Source of the DNA: Rhizobium sophorae
GTDB taxonomy: Bacteria > Pseudomonadota > Alphaproteobacteria > Rhizobiales > Rhizobiaceae
DNA length: 34,750 bases
Assembly (NCBI RefSeq): GCF_013087515.1
Contig: NZ_JABFCN010000042.1
Location: 1 to 34,750 of the forward strand
Direction: 5' to 3'
Part shown: one piece after another, positions 7,468-15,451 of the stretch
Numbering within the stretch: the first letter of the stretch is position 1
How the letters are laid out: the number at the start of each line of letters is the position of its first letter
Notes under the pieces: model-generated
Databases searched by the model: none
What the model was told of the DNA's origin: nothing
Seen by the model: only the letters and a program-made list of their open reading frames with translations
Program-made: the position numbers and the translations under genes

Positions 7468-8055
7468 ATGGAAACGGTCAGCTCGCCGGAGGTTTTCCTT
7501 CACATCAAGGTGGTGATGGGCATGGTCATCAGCCTTTCGCTCGCGAGGGTGCTGACCGGCCTTGCCGGCATCGTCCAGCATCCTGGTAAGGCCAAGGTCT
7601 ATCCGATCCATCTCGGCTGGGCGCTGTCGATGTTCCTGTTCATCATCCATATCTGGTGGTGGGAATATCGCCTGCAGGCCGTGCCTGTGATCGGGTTCGG
7701 CATCTATCTCTTCCTCGTCTGCTTCTGCAGTCTGTTCTTCCTGCTCTGCGCCCTGCTCTTTCCTGCTTCACTCGACGAATATGGCGGCTACGAGGAATAT
7801 TTCATTTCCCGGCGCAAATGGTTCTTCGGCATCCTTGGTCTCACCTACGCGGTCGATATTCTCGACACGGCGATCAAGGGCCACGAGCGCATCCTCTCGC
7901 TCGGCTGGGAGTATCCCGCCCGCAACATCATCTACATCATCCTCTGCGCCATCGCCGCCTGGACTCCCAGCCGCCGCTTCCACGCAGCCTTCATCATCGC
8001 CAACCTGATCTACCAAGTCAGCTTCATCTTCAGGCTTTATGATGTGCTGGGGTGA
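7468..8055 (+). CDS. Polytopic membrane protein of unknown function
   Basis: 195 aa with about six hydrophobic helices, roughly at 14-34, 46-66, 71-98, 117-136, 151-168 and 172-190. The loop between helices 3 and 4 is acidic and aromatic (DEYGGYEEYF). No family motif or catalytic residue was recognised. The ATG at 7468 has AGGATCG about 5 nt upstream. It starts 18 bp after yciA, so the two are probably co-transcribed, but this does not show that it works with the thioesterase. Conserved hypothetical inner-membrane protein. Confidence 0.75.
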   Translation: METVSSPEVFLHIKVVMGMVISLSLARVLTGLAGIVQHPGKAKVYPIHLGWALSMFLFIIHIWWWEYRLQAVPVIGFGIYLFLVCFCSLFFLLCALLFPASLDEYGGYEEYFISRRKWFFGILGLTYAVDILDTAIKGHERILSLGWEYPARNIIYIILCAIAAWTPSRRFHAAFIIANLIYQVSFIFRLYDVLG

Positions 8056-8147
8056 GACGTGGTCCCACGAAGCGGGAGCAATCGGGGAATCGATTGCAAA
8101 ACGTCGAACACCCTGAGCCATGCGAGGGGCCGGGAAGCGGCAAGCTC

Positions 8148-8161
8148 CCTGGCTAGCCAGG
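8148..8161. terminator. Possible bidirectional terminator hairpin
   Basis: CCTGGCTAGCCAGG is a perfect 14-bp palindrome in the gap between the convergent membrane-protein and DUF1501 genes. A wider pair, GGCAAG (8139-8144) with CTTGCC (8175-8180), could extend the fold. The T-tract is weak, so the terminator call rests mainly on position. Confidence 0.4.
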
Positions 8162-8216
8162 AGAGGACCTTATTCTTGCCCTTCGCTTACGCTCCGTGCA
8201 TTCGCGGCCCCGCCGC

Positions 8217-9389
8217 TCATCCCCTCAAAAACTGCGACCCCTTGTCGAACCCCAGCCCTGGAAAGATCTTCCCCGACAAATCATCCGCACTCACATCGAA
8301 TTGCCGGTAGAGCATCGCCGCGGCGAGTTCGCGCACGTCGGCGGTCGGCATCAGGTCGCGGTCGTCGAGCAGTTGGCCGTCACCAACGCCCGGCCAGCGG
8401 CCGAGGATGCGGCCGCCGTTGATCGCGCCGCCGGCAAGCAGCGCGCAGCCGCCGGTGCCGTGGTCGGTGCCGGCTGAGCCGTTCTGGCGCACGGTGCGGC
8501 CGAACTCGGTCATGGCAAGCACCACCGTCTTTGCCCAGATCTCGGGCCCGAGCGTGGTCTTCAGCGTATTGATCGCCTGCGAAAGGTCCTGCACCGGCCG
8601 TTTGAACTGGCCGGCCTGGCCGATATGCGTGTCCCAGCCGGCGATCGAGAAGCTGGCGATGCGGTAATCGCCCTTCAGCATGTTGCCGGCGAGGGCCGCC
8701 ACATCGGCGATCTTTGCGCCGCGCTGGCCCTCCGGCTCGACCATCATCGAGGCGGTGTCGGCCCGTGTCGCCTCGGCAAGCGCCTCGGCGAACGGCGGAT
8801 CGCCGGCATAGAGCCGCGCCAGGAACTGCATCTCGTCGCGCGCCGGCGCCAGATTGGAATCCGACGCCCAGACGTCGACATTGTTCGGTCCGGAGAGGAT
8901 CAGCTCCGTCGAGGTATTGATGTCGATTGCCTTGCGCGCACCCGAGCGCGGAATGACGGCGAGCGCCCGGTTCAGCCAGCCGGTCTTTTCCTCGGCGACA
9001 TGCTCGCCGCCGGATTCCAGCATGTCTTGCCCGTCGAAATGGCTGCGCTGGTCGCGATAGGGTGTGGAGACCGCATGCACGAAGGCAAGCTCGCGGCTCT
9101 TCCACAGCGGCATCAGATCGGCCGCGGCCGGATTGAGGCCGAAATGCCCGTCGAGATCGAGCAGCCCGGTGTCGGGCGTCAGCGCCAGGGTCGGCCGGAG
9201 TGCGGCGAAACCGGCATCGCCATAGGGCTGCACCAGGTCCAGCCCGTCCATCGCGCCGCGCAGCACGATGGTGACGAAACGGTTGTCACCCGGCATCGCC
9301 GCGAAGGTGACGGGGGTAAAGATGGGAGCGGCGGCAAGACAACAGGCAGAGGTCAGAAAGCCGCGGCGGGAAAGCGAGATCTGGTTCAT
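8217..9389 (-). CDS. DUF1501 family secreted protein (Tat substrate)
   Basis: 390 aa. The N-terminus is a twin-arginine signal (SRRGFLTSACC, residues 7-17, then a hydrophobic stretch and an Ala-rich cleavage region), so it should be exported folded to the periplasm. The body matches DUF1501, a family with an alkaline-phosphatase/sulfatase-like fold, including the RGAMDGLDLVQPYGD and SHFDGQDMLESG segments and the later GTDHGTGG segment. It follows the DUF1800 gene by 11 bp, an arrangement seen in many bacteria, and the two products are likely partners. The biochemical role of the pair is not established. The start at 9389 is supported by AGGAGCC-like bases upstream on the minus strand. Confidence 0.88.
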   Translation of the reverse strand: MNQISLSRRGFLTSACCLAAAPIFTPVTFAAMPGDNRFVTIVLRGAMDGLDLVQPYGDAGFAALRPTLALTPDTGLLDLDGHFGLNPAAADLMPLWKSRELAFVHAVSTPYRDQRSHFDGQDMLESGGEHVAEEKTGWLNRALAVIPRSGARKAIDINTSTELILSGPNNVDVWASDSNLAPARDEMQFLARLYAGDPPFAEALAEATRADTASMMVEPEGQRGAKIADVAALAGNMLKGDYRIASFSIAGWDTHIGQAGQFKRPVQDLSQAINTLKTTLGPEIWAKTVVLAMTEFGRTVRQNGSAGTDHGTGGCALLAGGAINGGRILGRWPGVGDGQLLDDRDLMPTADVRELAAAMLYRQFDVSADDLSGKIFPGLGFDKGSQFLRG

Positions 9390-9400
9390 AACAGAGGCTC

Positions 9401-10912
9401 CTAACGGCGGTTGAATTCGGGCGATGCCAATACCAGCGTCAGCCCGCTGATCTTGTTCGGCGCCTGCGACACCACGCGGATCGTTTCGTCGCGCGCGGCA
9501 TCGGCAAGCGTCGATTTCAGGAATTCGCGCGGATCCTCGTCCCGGCCGAACTGTGCTGCGGCCCGCCTTGCCCAGGCCAGCCGCTCGGCGAGCTGGCTGC
9601 CGGTGATCCAGGCGGAGAAGCCTTCCTCGAAACCGGCCGGGCTCGGCGGCAGCCAGGTCGGCTGGCCCATGCGCCTGAGCGCTCCCTGCCCCAGCGCCCG
9701 CGCCGTCCGGAACGCCTTGAGGCGCTTCTCCCTTGCCTCGCCGGCGGGATCGGTCGTCACCGGCGATCCAGCCATGCCAGGCGTGTTCGCCGCCATGTCG
9801 CCCTCGTCCGTGCCCTGCTGGTTCGCCGCCAGGAAGCTGCCGACGACGCCGTTGACCGGTCCCGCATTCAGCGCCCTCAGGCCGGCGACTATATAATCGA
9901 AGGGCTGGCGCGCCTTGGCGCCCTCGTCGCGCCAGGCGACGGGATGGTCGAGCATCGCAGTGTAGACGGCAGTCAGATCGCCATCCGTTTTCTTCCAGGC
10001 TTCGGCCATATTGGACACCATGCCCTCGTCGGGCTGGTCGGCGATGAAATGCACCGCGAGCTTGCGGCTGATATGCACCGCCGTCTTCGGATGGAGCGCG
10101 AGATCGTCGAGCATATCGAGATAATCATCGCGCGAGCGCCTGCGCCCGCCATAGCTGACGCCGAGCACCTCATGTAAGCCGGGCTCGGATATATTCGGCC
10201 GAAAGGCGATGTCCATCTCCTTGCGGTCGATGGTGAGCCCCGTCAGCACCATGGCCGCCGCCGTGACATCCGCCTGGCTGTAGCCGCTGCCGGCGCCGAG
10301 TGTGTGCAGCTCCAGCAGTTCGCGGCCGAGATTCTCGTTCAGCCCTTTGTTACGCTTGATGCCGCCGACCGAATCCGGCCCGAGCGAATCCGCCTGGTCG
10401 AGATAGATCAGCATGGCCGGATGGGCGGTGGCATTGCGCAGCAGATTGCCGAACTTGCCTGATATGAACGGCCGGATCGCCTCGGCCTCGTAGAGCGGCA
10501 CGATGAGGCGCATCGGCAGGCTCTTGTTGGCGCTGGTGGAGAAATGATCAGTCCAGAAGGTCGCCAGCCGCTCGTAGAAGCCGTAGGGCGACAGTACCGC
10601 CTGCATCAGCCGCAGGTTCACATCGTGTTGGAACTGCTGCTGCGCCTGCCGCTGCACGCCCTTGCGCATCTCGCGCTGCGTCGTATCGTCGGTCACCGTC
10701 TTGGCGTCCTGCCGGATCTGCCGCAGCTGCGCCTGCAGGCTGAGAATCGCCTGGTGGCGCATGTCGGGGCCGCCGAGCGGAAAGTCCGGCGTTGCCGCCG
10801 CCCCCAAGCGCAGCTGACCGATGAGCTCGTCCTTGCTGCTCGGCGGCACCTCGCCCGGCCGAAAGCCATAGCCGAACCGGATCGCCGCCATCGTCGGGAA
10901 AGACAGACTCAT
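9401..10912 (-). CDS. DUF1800 family protein
   Basis: 503 aa, matching DUF1800. Family segments in order: AAIRFGYGFRPGE at the N-terminus, FYERLATFWTDHFSTS in the middle (about 150), the GLNENLGRELLELHTLG block, the HVIAD-type segment RKLAVHFIADQPDE, and a C-terminal WLPPSPAGFEEG region. No clear signal peptide is seen, although relatives are often thought to act with the exported DUF1501 partner. It is the first gene of a two-gene operon, with 11 bp to the next. A RIME-like repeat lies just upstream (10942-11025), so the promoter is probably within or beyond it. Function unknown. Confidence 0.88.
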   Translation of the reverse strand: MSLSFPTMAAIRFGYGFRPGEVPPSSKDELIGQLRLGAAATPDFPLGGPDMRHQAILSLQAQLRQIRQDAKTVTDDTTQREMRKGVQRQAQQQFQHDVNLRLMQAVLSPYGFYERLATFWTDHFSTSANKSLPMRLIVPLYEAEAIRPFISGKFGNLLRNATAHPAMLIYLDQADSLGPDSVGGIKRNKGLNENLGRELLELHTLGAGSGYSQADVTAAAMVLTGLTIDRKEMDIAFRPNISEPGLHEVLGVSYGGRRRSRDDYLDMLDDLALHPKTAVHISRKLAVHFIADQPDEGMVSNMAEAWKKTDGDLTAVYTAMLDHPVAWRDEGAKARQPFDYIVAGLRALNAGPVNGVVGSFLAANQQGTDEGDMAANTPGMAGSPVTTDPAGEAREKRLKAFRTARALGQGALRRMGQPTWLPPSPAGFEEGFSAWITGSQLAERLAWARRAAAQFGRDEDPREFLKSTLADAARDETIRVVSQAPNKISGLTLVLASPEFNRR

Positions 10913-10941
10913 GGCCGTTCACCTCTTGATCACCGCTAAAG

Positions 10942-11025
10942 CAATTCCAGCAAAAGTGCGTCGCGGTTTTGCGTCCGGAATTGCGTGAAACAAACGTCAG
11001 AGCATTTCCGTGACCCGGAAATGCT
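10942..11025. repeat. RIME-like intergenic repeat with two palindromes
   Basis: The first palindrome pairs CAATTCC (10942-10948) with GGAATTG (10977-10983), and inside it GCAAAA (10950-10955) with TTTTGC (10967-10972). The second pairs AGCATTTCCG (11001-11010) with CGGAAATGCT (11016-11025), a perfect 10-bp stem with a 5-nt loop. Two large palindromes in about 100 bp is the design of the rhizobial intergenic mosaic elements (RIME) as I recall them. It sits between the DUF1800 start and the DUF486 stop. Confidence 0.75.
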
Positions 11026-11123
11026 TGAGGTGACAGGGTCTCAACCAATTGCGACGCCAATCTGTAGGAAATGTGGCGTTTTCCCGACATGGACAATTTG
11101 TAATCTATTGAAAAGGCTAAAGT

Positions 11124-11471
11124 TTATGCACGGAAGATGAACGATGCCCCGATTGCAATCAGGGCAAAGCCGATCGCATGGTTCCAGGTCAGGTTCTCGC
11201 CGAGCCAGAAGATCGAGAAACCGGCAAAGACAATCAGCGTGATCACCTCCTGCATCGTCTTCAGCTGCGCCGTCGTATAGACCGCCGAACCGATACGGTT
11301 GGCCGGCACCGCCAGGCAGTATTCGAAAAAGGCGATGCCCCAGCTGACAATGATGGCGAGGAAGATGGCGCTGCTCTTGTGCTTGAGATGCCCATACCAG
11401 GCAAAGGTCATGAAAATGTTGGAGGCAAACAGCATGACGACGGGCCAGATGGCGGCGGGAGAAAATGGCAT
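11124..11471 (-). CDS. DUF486 (DMT-like) small membrane protein
   Basis: 115 aa from the ATG at 11471. The longer frame from 11585 adds 38 residues without membrane character. Four hydrophobic helices cover almost the whole chain, and the family segments NIFMTFAWYGHLK, SWGIAFFEYCLAVPANRIG and LKTMQEVITLIVFAGFS are clear. DUF486 proteins belong to the drug/metabolite transporter superfamily and have the size of small multidrug-resistance subunits, so they probably act as oligomers in the inner membrane. The substrate is unknown. It stands alone; a RIME-like repeat lies beyond its 3' end. Confidence 0.88.
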   Translation of the reverse strand: MPFSPAAIWPVVMLFASNIFMTFAWYGHLKHKSSAIFLAIIVSWGIAFFEYCLAVPANRIGSAVYTTAQLKTMQEVITLIVFAGFSIFWLGENLTWNHAIGFALIAIGASFIFRA

Positions 11472-11697
11472 AGGAAAACTCGGGGCTGTGGGAGGAACGG
11501 TGGATCCAGCGGGATGCCGGCGGGCCTTACCTAGCACGCCGCCATTCGACGGCAAGTCCTGCAAGGCTCGGACCAATCGTCTCACGTTACCAAATGCCGG
11601 TCAGCGGCGGCTTGCACAGCACTTGCCTTCCGGCATCACCCTGTTGCGGCCGGCGTTCTACGATCGCATCTGGGGTTGCAACGTGCTCAAGAGCTGA

Positions 11698-11725
11698 AAG
11701 GCCGGCAGCTGTCGCCGCCGGCCTT
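11698..11725 (-). terminator. Terminator of the MFS transporter gene
   Basis: AAGGCCGGC (11698-11706) and GCCGGCCTT (11717-11725) form a perfect 9-bp stem with a 10-nt loop, 17 bp past the MFS stop codon. On the minus strand the stem ends in TTT, a short U-tract. The position and stem strength support intrinsic termination. Confidence 0.7.
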
Positions 11726-11742
11726 CATAACCGCAGACAGCG

Positions 11743-12993
11743 CTAGATTCGCATCGCGCCACGCGGTTCTCCGACCTCCTCCGTGCCGAAGCGCACATCC
11801 TTCTTTTCGTAGCCGAAGCCGGCAAGGGCCGCGACGATGAGTGCCACTACCGCCGCGACGATCAAGAGTGAATAGGCATAGTCGCCGTCCCAACGAGCGG
11901 CCAACCCCGCCTGCAGCGTCGCATTGCCTGACGCCAGCAGGTTGCCGAGCTGATAGGCAAAGCCGGGGAATGTGCCGCGCACCTCGTCGGGGGACAGCTC
12001 GTTCAGATGCACCGGCACGATGCCCCAGGCGCCCTGGACGAAGAACTGCATCAGGAAGGCGCCGATGGCAAGCAGCACCGGCCCAGACGCATAGGCCCAA
12101 AGCGGCGCGACGGGCACGGCGATCAGTGCGGCGATGACGATTGCCTTTTTGCGTCCGATCCGCTGCGACAGCGCCCCGAAGAACAGCCCGCCGCAGATCG
12201 CTCCGATATTGTAGACGATGGCGATCGCGCCGACCGTGTAGCTCGAATAGTTGCGCTGCGTCTCGAGGAAGGTCGGGTAGATATCCTGGGTGCCATGGCT
12301 GAAGAAGTTGAACGCCGTCATCAAAAGCACCGCCCAGATGAACAGCGGAATGTTTTCGCGCAAGACTGTCAGGAACGGCCGGCGCCCCTCGGCCTGCCGT
12401 TTCAGGAAGGCCGGGCTTTCCTCGACGTTGCGGCGGATATAGAGCACCAGCAGCGCCGGCACCGCGCCGACAAAGAACATGCCGCGCCAGCCGATGACAG
12501 GAAAAAGCAGAAAGAACACAATCGAGGCGATCAGATAGCCGGAGGGATAGCCTGCCTGCAGGATGCCCGAAACGATGCCGCGGCTCTGCTCCGGCACCGT
12601 CTCCATGACCAGCGAGGCGCCGACGCCCCATTCCCCACCCATGGCGATGCCGTAGAGCGCCCTGAGCACAAGGAACATGGTGAGCCCGGTGGAGAAGCCG
12701 GTCAGAAATTCGAACAGCGAATAGAGCAGCACGTCGGCCATCAGCGTGATTCGCCGCCCGTAACGGTCGGCCGCCAGCCCGAAGACCAGTGCGCCGAGCG
12801 CCCGCATGGCAAGCGTCAGGAAGATCGCCACCGAGACGGCGGGAACGTCGGTGTGGAACTCCTCGGCGATATATTTGAGAACGAAGACGAGAATGAAGAA
12901 ATCGAAGGCGTCGAGCGTCCAGCCGAGATAGCTGGCGATGACGGTGTTGCGCTGCTGCGGCGTCAGCCGGCGCAGGCTTTCCAAAGCGGACAT
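11743..12993 (-). CDS. MFS transporter, sialate/lactate (SHS) type
   Basis: 416 aa with 12 predicted helices. The N-terminal block GWTLDAFDFFILVFVL and the loop GLAADRYGRR after helix 2 are typical of the sialate:H+ symporter group (NanT, Jen1-like), which brings organic acids into the cell with protons. The second loop motif GALSQRIGRKK (helices 8-9) and the charged ELSPDEVRGT segment also fit. The ATG at 12993 has GAGGAAT about 6 nt upstream. It is flanked by a terminator on the 3' side and a 293-bp gap on the 5' side. No metabolic gene for a given acid lies next to it, so the substrate is open (lactate, pyruvate or a similar monocarboxylate is a guess from the family). Confidence 0.88.
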   Translation of the reverse strand: MSALESLRRLTPQQRNTVIASYLGWTLDAFDFFILVFVLKYIAEEFHTDVPAVSVAIFLTLAMRALGALVFGLAADRYGRRITLMADVLLYSLFEFLTGFSTGLTMFLVLRALYGIAMGGEWGVGASLVMETVPEQSRGIVSGILQAGYPSGYLIASIVFFLLFPVIGWRGMFFVGAVPALLVLYIRRNVEESPAFLKRQAEGRRPFLTVLRENIPLFIWAVLLMTAFNFFSHGTQDIYPTFLETQRNYSSYTVGAIAIVYNIGAICGGLFFGALSQRIGRKKAIVIAALIAVPVAPLWAYASGPVLLAIGAFLMQFFVQGAWGIVPVHLNELSPDEVRGTFPGFAYQLGNLLASGNATLQAGLAARWDGDYAYSLLIVAAVVALIVAALAGFGYEKKDVRFGTEEVGEPRGAMRI

Positions 12994-13286
12994 CTGATAT
13001 TCCTCTGTCCGAAAGCGGCGGCGAGGCGGGCAATTCCGGATGCCGTCGGAAGGGGTGCCCGAAACGGGCGGGTGATGCTGTTGCGGCTGCGTTTGCAGTC
13101 GGAGACAGCGGTCAATAACGTCAGCAATCCTGCCGCTGTTCCATCACGATCGGCGTGATCGGGTGGCGTCCCACGCGGCTCCTTGTCGCAGGCATACGAC
13201 TGTCCAGAGCCCCGCTCCCCGGCCCGGCATCCTCTTGGATGTTGCCGCCATACCCACCACAGGCAGCCACAGCGAAAACGCTATGC
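12994..13286. other. 293-bp gap upstream of the MFS gene
   Basis: No supported gene. The gap separates the MFS start from the stop of the upstream methyltransferase on the same strand. One hairpin, ATCACG (13143-13148) with CGTGAT (13154-13159), is visible. The region presumably holds the MFS promoter, but no convincing -35/-10 pair was found. A short RNA cannot be excluded. Confidence 0.4.
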
Positions 13287-14096
13287 CTAGCTCTTTCCCG
13301 GCACCCTGCCCCGGCAGGCCCACGCCACCGATGCGAACGACCGCGGTCCATCCGGCTCGCCAGCCTCGTAAGCGGTCCTGACGGCGACATCGACCGCTTT
13401 TCGCTTCGCCGGGTCCAGCCCTGCGACATATTTGCCGAGTGGTCCCTCCCCGGCGGCGATCGGGTCCCAGTAATCCTCGAAGGAGAGGTATTCCATCCGG
13501 ATCAACAGCGACGTCTCCTCGACGTCCACAAGGCCCTGACCGACAAAACTCTCCTTCATCTCCCCCGGCCGCATCATCGGCTGGAAACAATATTTGCGCC
13601 GCATCGCCAGCGCGTTCTCATCGAGCATCACCACCGTGTCCCACATCATCCGCATGCCGGACATGCCGCCATAATGGTCCCAGACGGCGGCCGCGACCAC
13701 GCCACCCGGGCGCACCACACGGCACATCTCGGATACCGCCTTTCCCGCCTCCGGCACGAAATGCAGCACGAGCAGCGACATCGCCCTGTCGAAGCGGTTA
13801 TCCTCGAAGGGAAGCGCGCAGGCATCGGCCTGTCGGATCGAGACGCGCGGGTCGGTGTTGCGCCGCGTTGCGGCCTCGACGAAGACCGGTGAATAGTCGA
13901 TGGCGACGATCTCCTGCAGGCCCGGCGTTTCCGCGAGGGTGAAGGTCAGGCTGCCAGTCCCGCAGCCGACATCGAGCACACGATCCTCATCCGCCAGACC
14001 GGCGAAATCGATGAGCATCGGCGCCAGCCTCTTGCTCCAGCGCCCCATTAGCCGTTCATAACCATCCGCATTTTCGACGTTGAAACTCGACGGCAT
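13287..14096 (-). CDS. Class I SAM-dependent methyltransferase
   Basis: 269 aa. SAM-binding motif I is VLDVGCGTGSL at about residues 40-50, followed by an acidic end of strand 2 (IVAIDYSP), motif II around QADACALPFEDNRFDRAMS, and the post-motif CRVVRPGGVV. This is the UbiE/type-11 methyltransferase layout. The C-terminal part (about 165-269) is specific and may hold the acceptor site. GGAG lies about 7 nt before the ATG at 14096. No neighbour hints at the acceptor: the next methyltransferase upstream on the same strand is separated by 208 bp with tandem hairpins. The substrate is unknown. Confidence 0.88.
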   Translation of the reverse strand: MPSSFNVENADGYERLMGRWSKRLAPMLIDFAGLADEDRVLDVGCGTGSLTFTLAETPGLQEIVAIDYSPVFVEAATRRNTDPRVSIRQADACALPFEDNRFDRAMSLLVLHFVPEAGKAVSEMCRVVRPGGVVAAAVWDHYGGMSGMRMMWDTVVMLDENALAMRRKYCFQPMMRPGEMKESFVGQGLVDVEETSLLIRMEYLSFEDYWDPIAAGEGPLGKYVAGLDPAKRKAVDVAVRTAYEAGEPDGPRSFASVAWACRGRVPGKS

Positions 14097-14224
14097 TGAA
14101 GTCTCCGTTCAAGGACGATGGTCTGCCGTCGGACAATAGGGCCTCGCCGCAACCGCCGCAAGTTGAACCGCCGTTCTCAGCCCACCCGAGCATCCGAATG
14201 GCGCTTCAAAACATCGTCGTCCGC

Positions 14225-14280
14225 CCGACCGCACAGGCGTGAGCGTGCGGTCGGCAGCGGGTTGCCATCGGCAACCCGCT
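14225..14280. terminator. Tandem hairpins between two methyltransferase genes
   Basis: CCGACCGCAC (14225-14234) pairs with GTGCGGTCGG (14245-14254), a perfect 10-bp stem. One base later AGCGGGTTGCC (14256-14266) pairs with GGCAACCCGCT (14270-14280), a perfect 11-bp stem with a 3-nt loop. They lie about 25 bp past the stop of the 14305-15354 gene and should stop or process its RNA, although there is no long T-run. Confidence 0.55.
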
Positions 14281-14304
14281 TATTGAACTACCTCCTCGCA
14301 GACG

Positions 14305-15354
14305 TCAGAGCCGAGCTTCCAGCACCATGTTGAACGGCGTCTCGGTCGCGCGCCGCACCTTCGAGAAGCCGCCCGCCTTGAGCACCTCGGTCAGCTTTGC
14401 CTGGCCGGCCTGCGCGCCGAGGGCGGCGCCCACTTCCTGGCCGAGCGAAGCCGGTACGCAGGTGTTGGCCGAGGCGGCATAGAAGACGCGGCCGACGGGG
14501 TTGAGATTGTCGGCCAGGCTGTCGCCCGCCATCGGCTCGACCAGCATCAGCGTGCCCTCCGGCTTCAGAGCCTGGGCGATATGTCTGACGGCACCGACCG
14601 GGTCGCCCATGTCGTGCAGCGCGTCGAAGATGGTGACGAGGTCGAAGCCCGCCCCTTCGAAATCCTGTGCGCGGGCGGTTTCGAACCGGACATTGCTCAT
14701 GCCCCCGGCGTGCTTGCTCGCATGCTCGATCGAATGGGCGTGAAAATCGATGCCGGTGAATTGCGACTTCGGAAACGCCGTCGCCATCATCAGCGTCGAC
14801 GAACCGAAGCCGCAGCCGACGTCAGCAACCCGCGCGCCGCGCTCCAGCTTCTCGACGACGCCGTCGAGTGATGGCAGCCAGTTGTCGACGAGATTGGCCT
14901 TGTAGCCCGGCCGGAAGAACCGGTCGGTGCCGCAGAACATGCAGGTGCAGCGGTCCGTCCACGACACGCCGCCGCCGTGGCGGAAGGCATGGGTGAGCTT
15001 GGCGCGATCGGCATAGACGGCATCGAGCGCCTGGAAGCCGCCGGTCATGTTGACGGGACTATCGTCCACGGCAAAGACCGCCGCCTGTTCCGGCGAAAGC
15101 GTGAACTTTCCCGTCGCCGCGTCATAGTCGACAAATCCCGATGCGGCCTGCGCCGATAGCCATTCCCTGACGTAACGCTCCTTGGTGTCGGTGGCTTCGG
15201 CAAGCTCGGCGGAGGAGACAGGTCCCCGGCCCGCCATCTTGCGATAGAGATCCAGTTCCTCGCCGATGATTACCAAGGCGGCATTCTGCGCCGCCCCGAG
15301 CTCATTCACCATGACGCCGAGCAGCGTCTGCAATTTCTCGATATTCAGTTCCAT
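14305..15354 (-). CDS. SAM methyltransferase with N-terminal winged helix (Rv2258c type)
   Basis: 349 aa. Residues 1-100 form a dimerisation/winged-helix segment (AELAEATDTKERYVREWLSAQAA), as in O-methyltransferase-like enzymes and Rv2258c-type proteins. Motif I is VADVGCGFGSS at 176-186, then FTGIDFHAHSIEHA, motif II around DFEGAGFDLVTIFDALHDMGD and the post-motif ALKPEGTLMLVEP. Cysteines at 136, 138 and 141 (CTCMFC) are a small cluster that may bind a metal or be structural. The start is the ATG at 15354, with GAGAGG about 10 nt upstream. It diverges from the GlxA/AraC-type regulator with a 97-bp gap, so that regulator may control it. The acceptor is unknown. Confidence 0.88.
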   Translation of the reverse strand: MELNIEKLQTLLGVMVNELGAAQNAALVIIGEELDLYRKMAGRGPVSSAELAEATDTKERYVREWLSAQAASGFVDYDAATGKFTLSPEQAAVFAVDDSPVNMTGGFQALDAVYADRAKLTHAFRHGGGVSWTDRCTCMFCGTDRFFRPGYKANLVDNWLPSLDGVVEKLERGARVADVGCGFGSSTLMMATAFPKSQFTGIDFHAHSIEHASKHAGGMSNVRFETARAQDFEGAGFDLVTIFDALHDMGDPVGAVRHIAQALKPEGTLMLVEPMAGDSLADNLNPVGRVFYAASANTCVPASLGQEVGAALGAQAGQAKLTEVLKAGGFSKVRRATETPFNMVLEARL

Positions 15355-15451
15355 TGATGCGATACCTCTCCATCAGGCAGCGGCATGCCGCCCGTTTCGA
15401 AGCGCCTTTTACGTGTTGCTAATGGTTCGCAGCAGAGGCAGGATGGCCGCT

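Noticed and set aside
13121..13429. 102-codon minus-strand frame before the MFS gene
   Set aside because: It overlaps the end of the methyltransferase in another frame, has biased shadow composition and no ribosome site.
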